A DNA stretch of 53,488 nucleotides from Aquamicrobium defluvii (GTDB lineage: Bacteria; Pseudomonadota; Alphaproteobacteria; Rhizobiales; Rhizobiaceae): the NCBI RefSeq assembly GCF_004363725.1, contig NZ_SNZF01000027.1, positions 1-53,488 on the forward strand. The letters run 5' to 3'. The notes under the pieces are model-generated. The model saw only the letters and a list, made by a program, of their open reading frames with translations, was not told where the DNA came from and searched no databases. The translations under genes and the position numbers were made by a program. Numbering within the stretch: position 1 is the stretch's first letter; each line of letters opens with the position of its first letter. Below are positions 15,970-24,946 of the stretch, in pieces.

Positions 15970-18020
15970 GCGCCGACGACGAAAACCGCTTCCGACCGAA
16001 GCCCGGCCGCATCCGATCCGACACGCCGAGGGCGGGCAAGACCAAGAGCTTTTTCACGCAGGTCAGGAAGATCACCCGGCAGCATCAGGCGGCAGCCTCA
16101 CGCGATCCTTCCATGCCGTCATCCGCCCGCCCGTCATCGCCGGGGCGGTCCCGCGCCATGGTCGCCAGCGGCAAGGGCGTGAAGCGCGGCCGGGGCGCGA
16201 GCTTCGTGCGCGCCCGCAATATCTCCGGCCATTGGCATCATCGCCAGCCGGGCAGCCGCCGCGTCATTGTCAAGCAGCGCAGCGTCAGGGCCGCATGGAA
16301 GGGCGGCCGTGCCCGCGCGCATCTGCGTTATGTCCAACGCGAAGGCACGTCACGCGACGGCGAGCGGGGCCGGCTGTATTCGGCGACCGAGGACCGCGCC
16401 GATGGCGACGCCTTCCTTGATCGCGGCAAGGACGACCGCCATCAGTTCAGGTTCATCGTCTCGCCAGAAGACGGCGCGGAGCTATCGGACCTCTCGGCCT
16501 ATACCCGCGATTTCATGAAACAGGTGGAAGCCGACCTCGGCACGAAACTCGATTGGGTTGCGGTGAACCACTACAACACCGGCCATCCCCATGTGCATAT
16601 CATCGTCAACGGCCGCGACGACACGGGCGGGGATCTGGTCATCAACGGTGACTATCTTTCCGCCGGCCTGCGCGAACGCGCCAGCGAGCTTGCCAGTCTC
16701 GAACTCGGCCCCGTGACCGAGATCGAGCAGACCCGCAAGCTGTCGGCCGAAATCGACCAAGACCGTTTCACCCGGATCGACCGCGCCATGGCCGAGGAAG
16801 CCGACGCCCGTTTCCTCGACCTTCGCCATGAACCGGCAGCGCCGAGGCGGCAGTTCGAGCGCACGTTGCGCCTGCGCCGTCTCGGCAAGCTGGAGAAGAT
16901 GGGGCTGGCGACCGAACACGCGCCTGCCGTTTGGGAATTGAGCAAGGACATGGAGCCGGCCCTGCGCGAGTTGGGCGAGCGCGGCGACATTATCCGCACC
17001 ATGCAGAAGGCGCTCGGCCCGCAGGGCGGCGAACGCGACCCCATGAGCTTTCAAATCCATGACGGAGCACCCGAGACGCCCATCGTCGGCCGCGTCGTGG
17101 ACAAGCACCTGTCCGACGAGTTGGGCGAAGACCTGACCATAGTAGTGGACGGGATCGACGGGCGGACGCACCACATTGCCGGCATCGCGCCCGAGCGGTT
17201 GGAGGACGCCCGCATCGGCAGCGTCATCCAGATCGGCCCGGCCGAGGCGACGGCCCGGCCGTCCGACCGCACCATCACCGCCATCGCCGAGGACGGCATC
17301 TATCGGCCGAGCCGTCATCTGGAGCAGGCCAAGTTCGAGGGCCGCGTTCCCGGCGGCGGCTATGAGGGCTATGTCGATGCCCATGTCCGCCGGCTGGAGG
17401 CGCTGCGCCGCGCCGGGATCGTCGAGCGGATCGACGCAGATCAATGGAGCATCCCCGATGATCTGGTCAGCCGCGCCGCCGTCTATGACGCCGGCCGCGA
17501 CCGGCAGGCCAGCGTTCGCGTCCTTTCCCCGGTCGATCTAGGCAAGCAGATCGGATCGGACGGCGCGACATGGCTGGACCGGCGACTGATCCACGCGGAA
17601 ACCGCCGACCTTGCGTCGGCCGGCTTCGGCCAGCAGGTGAGCGAGGCGATGGAACAGCGCCGCGAGCATCATATCGAACAGGGCGATGCGACCCGAGCGC
17701 GGAACGGTCGCATATTCTACCGGCGCAGCCTTCTCGCCACCCTGCGCGAGCGCGAGGTTGCCCGCGTCGGTGCGGAGATGACCGAGAGCAAGGGGCTGCC
17801 GTTCCGCGCCGCCACGGACGGCGAGAACGTCAGCGGCAAGTTCACCGGCACCGTGCAGCTATCGAGCGGCAAGTTCGCCGTGGTCGAGCAATCCCACGAG
17901 TTTACCTTAGTCCCGTGGCGGCCGGTCATCGACCGCCAGCTCGGCCGCGAGGTCATGGGCGTCGTGCAGGGCGGGTCGGTGTCGTGGCAGTTAGGGAGGC
18001 AGAGGGAGTTGGGAATATAG
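15966..18020 (+). CDS. Relaxase / mobilization nuclease with DUF3363 C-terminal region
   Basis: The 684-residue protein nicks oriT and leads the DNA strand into the recipient. The metal-binding histidine motif is HPHVH at 207-211 in NHYNTGHPHVHIIVNG. A basic N-terminal region (about 1-120) precedes the nuclease domain (about 115-270), and the remainder matches the DUF3363 region, with DGIDGRTHHIAGI, GSVIQIG and a VPWRPVIDRQLGREV end. The length is normal for this VirD2-like family. The ATG at 15966 overlaps the previous small frame. Repeats 50-190 bp upstream are the likely target. The gene is intact. Confidence 0.93.
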   Translation: MSADDENRFRPKPGRIRSDTPRAGKTKSFFTQVRKITRQHQAAASRDPSMPSSARPSSPGRSRAMVASGKGVKRGRGASFVRARNISGHWHHRQPGSRRVIVKQRSVRAAWKGGRARAHLRYVQREGTSRDGERGRLYSATEDRADGDAFLDRGKDDRHQFRFIVSPEDGAELSDLSAYTRDFMKQVEADLGTKLDWVAVNHYNTGHPHVHIIVNGRDDTGGDLVINGDYLSAGLRERASELASLELGPVTEIEQTRKLSAEIDQDRFTRIDRAMAEEADARFLDLRHEPAAPRRQFERTLRLRRLGKLEKMGLATEHAPAVWELSKDMEPALRELGERGDIIRTMQKALGPQGGERDPMSFQIHDGAPETPIVGRVVDKHLSDELGEDLTIVVDGIDGRTHHIAGIAPERLEDARIGSVIQIGPAEATARPSDRTITAIAEDGIYRPSRHLEQAKFEGRVPGGGYEGYVDAHVRRLEALRRAGIVERIDADQWSIPDDLVSRAAVYDAGRDRQASVRVLSPVDLGKQIGSDGATWLDRRLIHAETADLASAGFGQQVSEAMEQRREHHIEQGDATRARNGRIFYRRSLLATLREREVARVGAEMTESKGLPFRAATDGENVSGKFTGTVQLSSGKFAVVEQSHEFTLVPWRPVIDRQLGREVMGVVQGGSVSWQLGRQRELGI

Positions 18021-18380
18021 CCCAATTTTATTCATCTGCATCTTGCGAGACCTGAAAGGCAGATAGGAGCTGAAAGATTATATTGCAAACGAACGGGGTC
18101 TATTTCTGCTTTCGTCTTATTTATTCCGAGATTTTCGAGCGCAAACAACGCCATAAAAGTCTGTGTTCGACAATGCCCAATAAAGTCAGTCGGTTAGCGC
18201 TCCGTCTGGAGCGCGTTTATGTGGCTCTCCACCTTAAATTAAGGCCCGCTACACCTTAAATTATGAGGACATTCCCATCGGGCGCCTCACAAGGATGCGC
18301 GAGCATGAACGCGCCCAAACAAGGATGTTTAGAGAAACAGCTATTATATGAGGAAAGGTCGGGTTTAGCGGGGCCAGACC
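18021..18380. other. Gene-free A/T-richer stretch between relaxase and LysR genes
   Basis: No gene is supported here. A perfect hairpin GCGCTCC-GTCT-GGAGCGC lies at 18197-18214, without a strong T-tract. CACCTTAAATTA occurs twice, at 18230-18241 and 18252-18263, 22 bp apart. The lower GC content than both neighbours suggests a regulatory region or an insertion that brought the LysR gene. Confidence 0.5.
18230..18263. promoter_or_regulatory. Tandem operator-like repeats before the LysR gene
   Basis: Direct repeats CACCTTAAATTA lie 22 bp apart, about two helical turns. The first is part of a perfect odd palindrome CCTTAA-A-TTAAGG at 18232-18244. The spacing suits two dimers on the same DNA face, for example the neighbouring LysR regulator. 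Confidence 0.4.
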
Positions 18381-19343
18381 ATGAGGCGGAGGAAAAAGAA
18401 AAACTATCTTCCTGTCTCTGAAGCGATCAGGTCAGGAAGGGTTCCCATGGCGAGTTTGGTGCATTTGCTTGCCGCGGCAGATCACATGAATTTTCGCCAC
18501 GCAGCGAAAGCGCTTGGCGTGGCACAGTCCAGCGTAAGCGCCCGCGTGAAAGCGCTGGAGGAAGACCTTGGGATCCTGCTGTTCGAGCGTAACACGCGCG
18601 GTATCAGATTGACCGAGGCCGGGCGCAACTTCGTCGAACAAGTGGCAGACGGTCTTGATCAACTCGACCATGCGGTGAAGACGGTAAGTATGGCGGCAGT
18701 AGGCGAGCATGGTCGCCTGCGTATTGGCATCCATGCTTTGATTCCAGGCAGCTTTCTCGCCGAACTGATCGCGAATTACCGTGAGAGCCATCCCGGTATC
18801 AATGTCGAGATTACAGAAGGTACCGCTCGTGATGCATTGATGCGGATACGCGCCGACCAGCTAGACGTAGCGTTTATGGTAGGAGAGCCGGAGCTGCCCG
18901 ACTGCCACACACGTCTGACATGGAGTGAGCCGCTGGTGGCCGTTCTGCCCCAGATGCATCGCCTTGCGGGGAAGTCAAAAATTACTTGGGCGGATTTGTC
19001 CAACGAGACATTCCTTGTCCGATATGGTGGCACCGGTCCACAGATCCATGATCATATCGTCTTGCGTCTCACTGGCCGCTCGTTCAGGCCGTTGATCCAG
19101 CGATTTAATGTCGAACGCGGCACACTGCTGTCTATGGTTGGCCAGGGCTTTGGCATTACCATCGTCGGCGCGGCCACGGCACTGTACCCGGCGACTGACG
19201 TGGTTTTCCCGCCTTTCGCCGATGAGCCAGATCCGGTTCCGTTCTCGGCCGTTTGGTCGCCGTTCAACCGTAGTACAGCGCTAAATAACTTGCTTGACCT
19301 TGCGAACGATATGAGAACTTCCGTGAATCGTCCGGGCAGATGA
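18381..19343 (+). CDS. LysR-family transcriptional regulator
   Basis: The protein has a LysR N-terminal winged helix (SLVHLLAAADHMNFRHAAKA, then VAQSSVSARVKALEEDLG and LLFERNTRG) and a substrate-binding domain from about residue 110 to 310. Its effector cannot be predicted. From 18381 it is 320 residues. An alternative ATG at 18447 has a better ribosome site (AGGAAGG, six bases upstream) and starts right at the HTH, so the first 22 residues are uncertain. It lies alone between the relaxase and traG, in an A/T-richer patch, with repeats upstream. It may control the transfer genes or be cargo. Confidence 0.85.
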   Translation: MRRRKKKNYLPVSEAIRSGRVPMASLVHLLAAADHMNFRHAAKALGVAQSSVSARVKALEEDLGILLFERNTRGIRLTEAGRNFVEQVADGLDQLDHAVKTVSMAAVGEHGRLRIGIHALIPGSFLAELIANYRESHPGINVEITEGTARDALMRIRADQLDVAFMVGEPELPDCHTRLTWSEPLVAVLPQMHRLAGKSKITWADLSNETFLVRYGGTGPQIHDHIVLRLTGRSFRPLIQRFNVERGTLLSMVGQGFGITIVGAATALYPATDVVFPPFADEPDPVPFSAVWSPFNRSTALNNLLDLANDMRTSVNRPGR

Positions 19344-19474
19344 GGATAGAGGCACCCCATCCCATTCGCCGCCGATAGTATCCGGCAGCCCTCCGGCAGC
19401 CTCTTTCCTGTTGACCGTCGCGATGTTGCCTACTCTCTGATCGGCTCCGTCTCTTTTGCCGACTGGAGCTTGCA

Positions 19475-21463
19475 TTGCGCGGAGGCAGAATCCTTTGGGG
19501 ACAGATCGCCATAGTCTTCGTCATCGTTCTGGTGATGACGTGGGCGGCGACGCAATGGACGGCGTTCCGCCTCGGCTTCCAGCCGCAGCTTGGAGCACCA
19601 TGGTTCGAGCTGGCGGGCCTGCCGGTCTATTATCCGCCCGCCTTCTTCTGGTGGTGGTTTTCCTTCGATGCCTATGCGCCCACGATCTTCGTCGAGGGCG
19701 GCATCATTGCCACGTCGGGGGGCTTCCTCGCCATCGCCGCCGCCATCCTCATGTCGATCATCCGGGCGCGGGAGACGCGCAACGTCGCCACCTACGGATC
19801 GGCGCGATGGGCGGAAGACGAGGAAATCCGCGCCGCAGGACTGCTTGGCCCCGATGGCGTCCTGCTCGGCCGATACGACCGGGACTATCTGCGCCATGAC
19901 GGTCCCGAGCATGTCCTATGCTTCGCCCCGACGCGCAGCGGCAAAGGTGTCGGGCTGGTGGTGCCGACGCTGCTGACATGGCCGGCATCCGCCATCGTTC
20001 ACGACATAAAAGGCGAGAACTGGACGCTGACAGCGGGCTTCCGCGCGAAGCATGGCCGCGTGCTGCTGTTCGATCCGACCAACGCCAGATCGTCGGCCTA
20101 CAACCCGCTGCTGGAGGTCCGGCAAGGGGAATGGGAAGTCCGCGACGTGCAGAACATCGCGGATATTCTGGTCGATCCCGAAGGCAGCTTGGACAAAAGG
20201 AACCATTGGGAAAAGACCAGCCATAGCTTGCTGGTCGGCGCGATCCTGCATGTTCTCTATGCGGAGAAGGACAAGACGCTGGCGGGCGTCGCCAACTTCC
20301 TGTCCGATCCCCGCCGCCCGGTCGAGGCGACCTTGCGCGCCATGATGGATACGCCGCATCTCGGCGAAGCAGGCGTTCATCCCGTCATCGCGTCGTCGGC
20401 CCGCGAACTGTTGAACAAATCCGAGAACGAACGGTCGGGCGTGTTGAGCACCGCCATGTCGTTTCTCGGCCTCTACCGCGATCCCGTGGTGGCGCGGGTG
20501 ACGGAGCGATGCGACTGGCGCATTGCCGATCTGGTCGGCAGCCGCCAGCCCGTCACGCTCTATCTGGTCGTGCCGCCGTCCGACATAAACCGCACCAAGC
20601 CGCTCATTCGATTGATCCTCAATCAGATCGGCAGGCGATTGACCGAGGAACTGACCAGCTCGGGCGCGCGCCATCGGCTGCTGCTCATGCTGGACGAGTT
20701 TCCCGCGCTCGGCAGATTGGATTTTTTCGAGTCCGCCTTAGCCTTTATGGCGGGCTACGGCCTCAAGGGCTTCCTGATCGCGCAGAGCCTCAACCAGATC
20801 GAGCGCGCCTATGGGCCAAACAACGCGATCCTCGACAACTGCCATGTGCGCGTCAGCTTCGCCACGAACGACGAAAGGACGGCTAAGCGCGTTTCAGACG
20901 CATTAGGCACCGCGACCGAGCTGCGCGATTCCACCAATTACGCCGGGCACCGCCTAGCCCCGTGGTTAGGTCACTTGATGGTGTCGCGGCAGGAGACGGC
21001 GCGGCCGCTGCTCACGCCGGGCGAAATCATGCAGCTTCCGCCCACCGATGAAATCGTGATGGTCGCGGGCACGCCGCCGATCCGCGCCACCAAGGCCCGC
21101 TATTTCGAGGACGCGCGGTTTCAGGAACGCATTCTGACCCCGCCTGATCTTTCCACCGCATCGCTGGCGCCCAGCCCATCGTCCGATGACTGGTCGAGCC
21201 GGATCGTCGCGGCGGACATCCTTTCGGCGACGAACGCCGGAGACGAGGTCGAGGGCGATCCGGCCAATGCCGGCATCCGCCGCGAGCCGGAGTTGCCAAG
21301 CCAGGAGGAAATCGGCGCCCCACCGCCATCGCCCGAACAGGAATTCGAGTTTCTGAACGACGAGCCGGACGTTGACGCGGCCAAGGCCCGCACTATCCGC
21401 CAGCGCATGAGGATGGTGGCGCGGCAGGTGGCGTTGAACCCCGATGACGGAATCGACCTTTGA
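19475..21463 (+). CDS. traG: Type IV coupling protein TraG/VirD4
   Basis: TraG is the membrane ATPase that hands the relaxase-DNA complex to the secretion channel. The 662-residue protein has N-terminal membrane segments (about 8-30 and 72-97), a Walker A APTRSGKG at 151-158, and Walker B LLLMLDEFPALG, followed by the GLKGFLIAQSLNQI block typical of the family. The start is TTG at 19475, with GGAG about eight bases upstream. The stop is 11 bp before the CopG-like gene, so they are co-transcribed. The gene is complete. Confidence 0.95.
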   Translation: MRGGRILWGQIAIVFVIVLVMTWAATQWTAFRLGFQPQLGAPWFELAGLPVYYPPAFFWWWFSFDAYAPTIFVEGGIIATSGGFLAIAAAILMSIIRARETRNVATYGSARWAEDEEIRAAGLLGPDGVLLGRYDRDYLRHDGPEHVLCFAPTRSGKGVGLVVPTLLTWPASAIVHDIKGENWTLTAGFRAKHGRVLLFDPTNARSSAYNPLLEVRQGEWEVRDVQNIADILVDPEGSLDKRNHWEKTSHSLLVGAILHVLYAEKDKTLAGVANFLSDPRRPVEATLRAMMDTPHLGEAGVHPVIASSARELLNKSENERSGVLSTAMSFLGLYRDPVVARVTERCDWRIADLVGSRQPVTLYLVVPPSDINRTKPLIRLILNQIGRRLTEELTSSGARHRLLLMLDEFPALGRLDFFESALAFMAGYGLKGFLIAQSLNQIERAYGPNNAILDNCHVRVSFATNDERTAKRVSDALGTATELRDSTNYAGHRLAPWLGHLMVSRQETARPLLTPGEIMQLPPTDEIVMVAGTPPIRATKARYFEDARFQERILTPPDLSTASLAPSPSSDDWSSRIVAADILSATNAGDEVEGDPANAGIRREPELPSQEEIGAPPPSPEQEFEFLNDEPDVDAAKARTIRQRMRMVARQVALNPDDGIDL

Positions 21464-21473
21464 GGAGACGCCC

Positions 21474-21953
21474 ATGGCAACCAGAACCCGCCTGAATATC
21501 TATTTCGACCCCGCGCTCATTCCGCAGATCGAGGCGATGGCGCTGCGCCGCTCGGTGGCCCTGCGCCGCAATGTCTCAAAATCCGCCATCGTGGAGGCGG
21601 CGGTCATGTCCTACCTGTCCGGCGATGCCGACGACCAGCTTGAAGCTGCCATGTCTCGCCGCCTGGACAAGCTCGGCCGCCAGATCGACACGCTCGACCG
21701 GGATCTCGCCGTTCTCGGCGAGACGGTCGCGCAGTTCATCCATTACTGGATGACGATTACACCGCCTTTACCGGATGCAGCGAGACAATCAGCCCGCGCC
21801 AAAGCAGCAGAGCGGTTCGAGGGCTTCATGCAAAATCTTGGCCGGCGTCTGGCGACAGGAGACAGATTCCTCAAGGAACTGTCGCGGGATGTATCCGGAG
21901 ATGAGGCCCTTGGTTTAGCGGCAGAGCCTCAGACCATTGAACGCGGCACATGA
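21474..21953 (+). CDS. CopG-type ribbon-helix-helix protein of the tra/trb operon
   Basis: The 159-residue protein begins MATRTRLNIYFDP and continues with KSAIVEAAVMSYLSG, the ribbon-helix-helix pattern, followed by a long helical part with LDKLGRQIDTLDRDL, probably for oligomerisation. In related elements this gene sits between traG and trbB and is annotated as a CopG-family regulator. I chose the ATG at 21474 with upstream GAGGAGA rather than the frame start inside traG. In most relatives trbB follows directly, whereas here 1.4 kb of cargo intervenes. Confidence 0.8.
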   Translation: MATRTRLNIYFDPALIPQIEAMALRRSVALRRNVSKSAIVEAAVMSYLSGDADDQLEAAMSRRLDKLGRQIDTLDRDLAVLGETVAQFIHYWMTITPPLPDAARQSARAKAAERFEGFMQNLGRRLATGDRFLKELSRDVSGDEALGLAAEPQTIERGT

Positions 21954-22080
21954 GGCGGATATGCTTGATCGAAGCAGAAGGAGATTTATGCGCAGAGGTT
22001 TCTAGTGAGCCGCATTGAGCGGCGTCGTTCGGCACGATGGTTCGCCGACCCTCTTCGCATGTCTTTTCTGCAGGAATATC

Positions 22081-22533
22081 ATGACACAAAATGACGTTAT
22101 TATCCGGCCATTCAATTTGGCATCGGACACAAGAACGCTGTCAGCCATATGGCTCGAGGCGTCCCTCATCGCGCATCCCTTCATCGGCAGGCAGCGCCTG
22201 CTTGAACAGCGTCTGCTGATCGAAGACAAATATCTACCTGGTTCCGAGACCTGGGTTGCCTGCCAAGGGAACAAGTCGCTCGGTTTCATCAGCCTCCTCG
22301 ACAAATTCATCGGCGGCATTTTCGTTGAACCCGGACAACAGGGAAAGGGCGTCGGACGCCAGCTGATCTCCTATGTGCTGGAAAGGAAAGGGGAACTCTC
22401 GCTCGAAGTTTATACGCAGAACGAACAGGCCGTCCGCTTCTATACGAGCCTTGGTTTCAGAGAAGTCTCACGTCGTCCTTACGATGATGAGGGCATGCCG
22501 TTCGAGAACGCGCGATTGACGCTGAGCACATGA
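22081..22533 (+). CDS. GNAT-family N-acetyltransferase, YjaB-like
   Basis: The 150-residue protein is a single GNAT domain with the acetyl-CoA loop PGQQGKGVGRQLI and a conserved end NEQAVRFYTSLGFREVSRR. The layout resembles E. coli YjaB, including the early SAIWLEASLIAHPFI stretch. The substrate is unknown, and some relatives act on small molecules. It lies between the CopG-like gene and trbB and meets a convergent kinase-like gene at a shared terminator, so the pair looks like cargo inserted into the transfer operon. The ATG at 22081 follows CAGGAAT. Confidence 0.8.
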   Translation: MTQNDVIIRPFNLASDTRTLSAIWLEASLIAHPFIGRQRLLEQRLLIEDKYLPGSETWVACQGNKSLGFISLLDKFIGGIFVEPGQQGKGVGRQLISYVLERKGELSLEVYTQNEQAVRFYTSLGFREVSRRPYDDEGMPFENARLTLST

Positions 22534-22539
22534 ACTTTG

Positions 22540-22568
22540 GAGAGGGCGGGCTAACTCCCCGCCCTCTC
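22540..22568. terminator. Bidirectional terminator between convergent cargo genes
   Basis: A perfect eleven-base-pair stem GAGAGGGCGGG/CCCGCCCTCTC with a seven-base loop includes the stop codon of the minus-strand gene. Genes converge on it from both sides. Confidence 0.65.
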
Positions 22569-23120
22569 ACCAATGATTGCGATCTCGCTCGCTACCACGT
22601 CTGCCAGCTCATCTATCGGCTTCTCGCCTTGCAGTCTGAGAACCGGAGCCGTTTGCTGGCCAAGCCAGCGTTCATGTTGAGCGAGGTTCCGTCCAGTGAA
22701 CTGCGGGTCATCGTAGCCTGATGCCCATGTCCGAAACGCCACATGCGCTTCGTGCATGTCCCCACCGGGAAGGATGCGCTCACCGTGGCGCGCCGCCTCG
22801 CGCTGGTCGAGACGTTGCAGTCTGATGGCGGTAGGCGTGTAGAGAAAGACAATCAGATCAACGTCACGGATCAGGGCCTCACCCCATCCGATGAAGGAAC
22901 CGGTCAATATCCATCCTTGGGGCGCAGCTTGCTGTTCCGCAATCAGCTTCACGCGCTCCTCGGGCGGTCGTTTGACGCTGAAAGGCGGGTCCGTCGGCAT
23001 CCAATAGAAGTCATCGACATCGATATGCGGAATGTCGAACCGTTTTGTCAGCGCCGCGCCGAGCGTCGAAACGCCCGAACAGGACGCTCCCGTTATGTAT
23101 ATTTTCGGCCTGCCGTGCAT
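22551..23120 (-). CDS. P-loop kinase-like protein lacking the Walker A lysine
   Basis: The 189-residue protein resembles the adenylate-kinase-like, FlaR-type group of small NTPases. Its P-loop reads GASCSGVST at 11-19, so the usual GK(S/T) lysine is replaced by Val17. The next blocks, HIDVDDFYWMPTDPPF and GWILTGSFIGWGE, are typical of the group, as is RLDQREAARHGERI. A lysine-free P-loop may still bind nucleotide in some relatives, so loss of activity cannot be assumed. It converges on the GNAT gene through a shared terminator. The substrate is unknown. Confidence 0.75.
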   Translation of the reverse strand: MHGRPKIYITGASCSGVSTLGAALTKRFDIPHIDVDDFYWMPTDPPFSVKRPPEERVKLIAEQQAAPQGWILTGSFIGWGEALIRDVDLIVFLYTPTAIRLQRLDQREAARHGERILPGGDMHEAHVAFRTWASGYDDPQFTGRNLAQHERWLGQQTAPVLRLQGEKPIDELADVVASEIAIIGERAGS

Positions 23121-23329
23121 TCAGATCGATTCCCTTTTCACACCTGCCTTCATATTCATGCGGCTTGATCCGCTCAACATAGACTTTCCCACCCATCCTA
23201 TTTGCCGCCGTTCGCCGCCGATCACCGCACGAAGCTAGATACTTGTTGAACCGGCCCGATTTCGGTCTCTCTTAATCGACCCCGATCCGGGGATCGTCTG
23301 TCGCGTCCCTGTCAGAAGCCGGGGCCGAC

Positions 23330-24326
23330 ATGACCACCAACCACCAAAGACCGGAAGCCATCGCACGCGGCGCACGCATGTTGCGCACGGCATTGGGACC
23401 GGCAATCGCCCGGCTGCTCGAAGACCCGGCCGTGGTCGAGGTCATGCTGAACCCGGACGGGCGGTTGTGGATCGACCGCCTCTCCGAAGGGCTTTCCGAT
23501 ACAGGCGAGCGGCTGTCCGCCGCCGATGGCGAACGCATCGTTCGGCTGGTGGCGCATCATGTCGGCGCGGAGGTTCATGCCCGCAGCCCCCGCGTCTCGG
23601 CCGAGCTGCCCGAGAGCGGGGAGCGGTTTGAAGGGCTATTGCCGCCCGTGGTCGCCGCCCCGACCTTCGCTATCCGCAAACCCGCCGTCGCGGTGTTCAC
23701 GCTCGACGATTACGTGGCCGCCGGCATCATGTCCGCCGATCAGGCCGCGATCCTACGCGCAGCCGTTTCCGACCGCGCCAACATCTTCGTGGCGGGCGGC
23801 ACCAGCACCGGCAAGACCACGCTGACCAATGCGCTGCTCGCCGAGGTCGCCAAGGGCGCGGATCGCGTCGTCATCATCGAAGACACCCGCGAGCTGCAAT
23901 GTGCCGCGCCCAACCTTGTCGCCATGCGGACGAAAGACGGCGTGGCGACGCTTTCCGATCTGGTCCGTTCCTCGCTGCGTCTGCGCCCGGATCGCATCCC
24001 CCATCGGCGAGGTGCGCGGATCGGAAGCCCTCGACCTGCTCAAAGCATGGGGCACGGGCCATCCGGGCGGGATCGGAACCATCCATGCCGGCACCGGCAT
24101 CGGCGCGCTGCGCCGGCTTGAACAGCTCATCCAGGAGGCTGTCGTCACCGTCCCGCGCGCGCTGATCGCCGAGACCATCGACCTAGTTGCTGTCCTTTCC
24201 GGGCGCGGTTCCGCGCGCCGGCTGACTGAACTCGCCCGCGTCGAGGGGCTGGGGCCGGACGGCGACTATCGCATCACGCATCCCATCCCTTTGGCAATCC
24301 CCAACAACACAGGAGAATCTTCATGA
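23330..24326 (+). pseudogene. trbB: Conjugation ATPase TrbB (VirB11-like), frameshifted
   Basis: TrbB is the hexameric cytoplasmic ATPase of the Trb secretion system. The first frame (23330 onward) gives the N-terminal domain, Walker A GGTSTGKTT and VIIEDTRELQC. After LRLRPDRIP the correct continuation, IGEVRGSEALDLLKAWGTGH, is in another frame that runs to 24326. The switch is at a run of five C at 23998-24002, and removing one C restores a single protein. The total span is 997 bp, one base over a multiple of three. Either the gene is inactive or this is a base-calling error. Its end overlaps trbC. Confidence 0.88.
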
Positions 24327-24655
24327 TCCGCACGATTTCGCGCGGCTATCGCTTCGCCGCGACCGCCGCATCCGCCCTTGCCATCAGCCTCATGCTCGCC
24401 CCGGCCGCGCACGCGTCCGGTTCCTCGATGCCGTGGGAACAGCCCCTTCAACAGATTCTTCAAAGCATTGAAGGGCCGGTTGCCAAGATCATCGCCGTCA
24501 TCATCATCATCGTGACCGGCCTGACCCTCGCTTTCGGCGATACGTCAGGGGGCTTCCGTCGCCTGATCCAGATCGTGTTCGGCCTGTCCATCGCCTTTGC
24601 GGCGTCGAGTTTCTTCCTCTCATTCTTCTCGTTCGGCGGCGGGGCGCTGGTTTGA
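24323..24655 (+). CDS. trbC: Pilin TrbC (VirB2-like)
   Basis: The 110-residue protein is the major conjugative pilin precursor. A signal peptide ends near APAAHASG (about residue 35), and two membrane helices follow (about 53-70 and 78-100), as in VirB2/TrbC. It would be processed by signal peptidase and by TraF. The start overlaps the trbB stop (ATGA) and its stop overlaps the trbD start (TGATG). The length and hydrophobic profile are normal. Confidence 0.9.
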   Translation: MIRTISRGYRFAATAASALAISLMLAPAAHASGSSMPWEQPLQQILQSIEGPVAKIIAVIIIIVTGLTLAFGDTSGGFRRLIQIVFGLSIAFAASSFFLSFFSFGGGALV

Positions 24656-24936
24656 TGGCGGGCGGCCTCGAACAGCTTGACGCGGTGCCGGGCTTCACGA
24701 TCCCGGTCCATCGCGCGCTGACCGAGCACATTTTGCTCGGCGGCGCACCGCGCGCCATCGCCATCATGAACGGGACGCTGGCCGGGGCCGTGGGTCTCGG
24801 CCTGCGCCTCTGGCTGGTCGGCCTCGCCATCTGGGCCATCGGCCATTTCGCGGCCGTATGGGCAGCGAAGCGCGATCCCCAATTCGTCGAGGTCGGGCGG
24901 CGGCATATCCGCATCCCCGCTTTCCTGTCGGTGTGA
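24655..24936 (+). CDS. trbD: TrbD (VirB3-like) inner-membrane protein
   Basis: The 93-residue protein has the VirB3/TrbD pattern: a short N-terminal part with PGFTIPVHRALTEHILLGG, a hydrophobic pair of helices (about 45-72) and a basic C-terminal end. It works with the TrbE ATPase at the base of the channel. The ATG at 24655 shares its A with the trbC TGA. A TTG one codon upstream is the less likely start. Confidence 0.88.
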   Translation: MAGGLEQLDAVPGFTIPVHRALTEHILLGGAPRAIAIMNGTLAGAVGLGLRLWLVGLAIWAIGHFAAVWAAKRDPQFVEVGRRHIRIPAFLSV

Positions 24937-24946
24937 GGGCGCGGCC

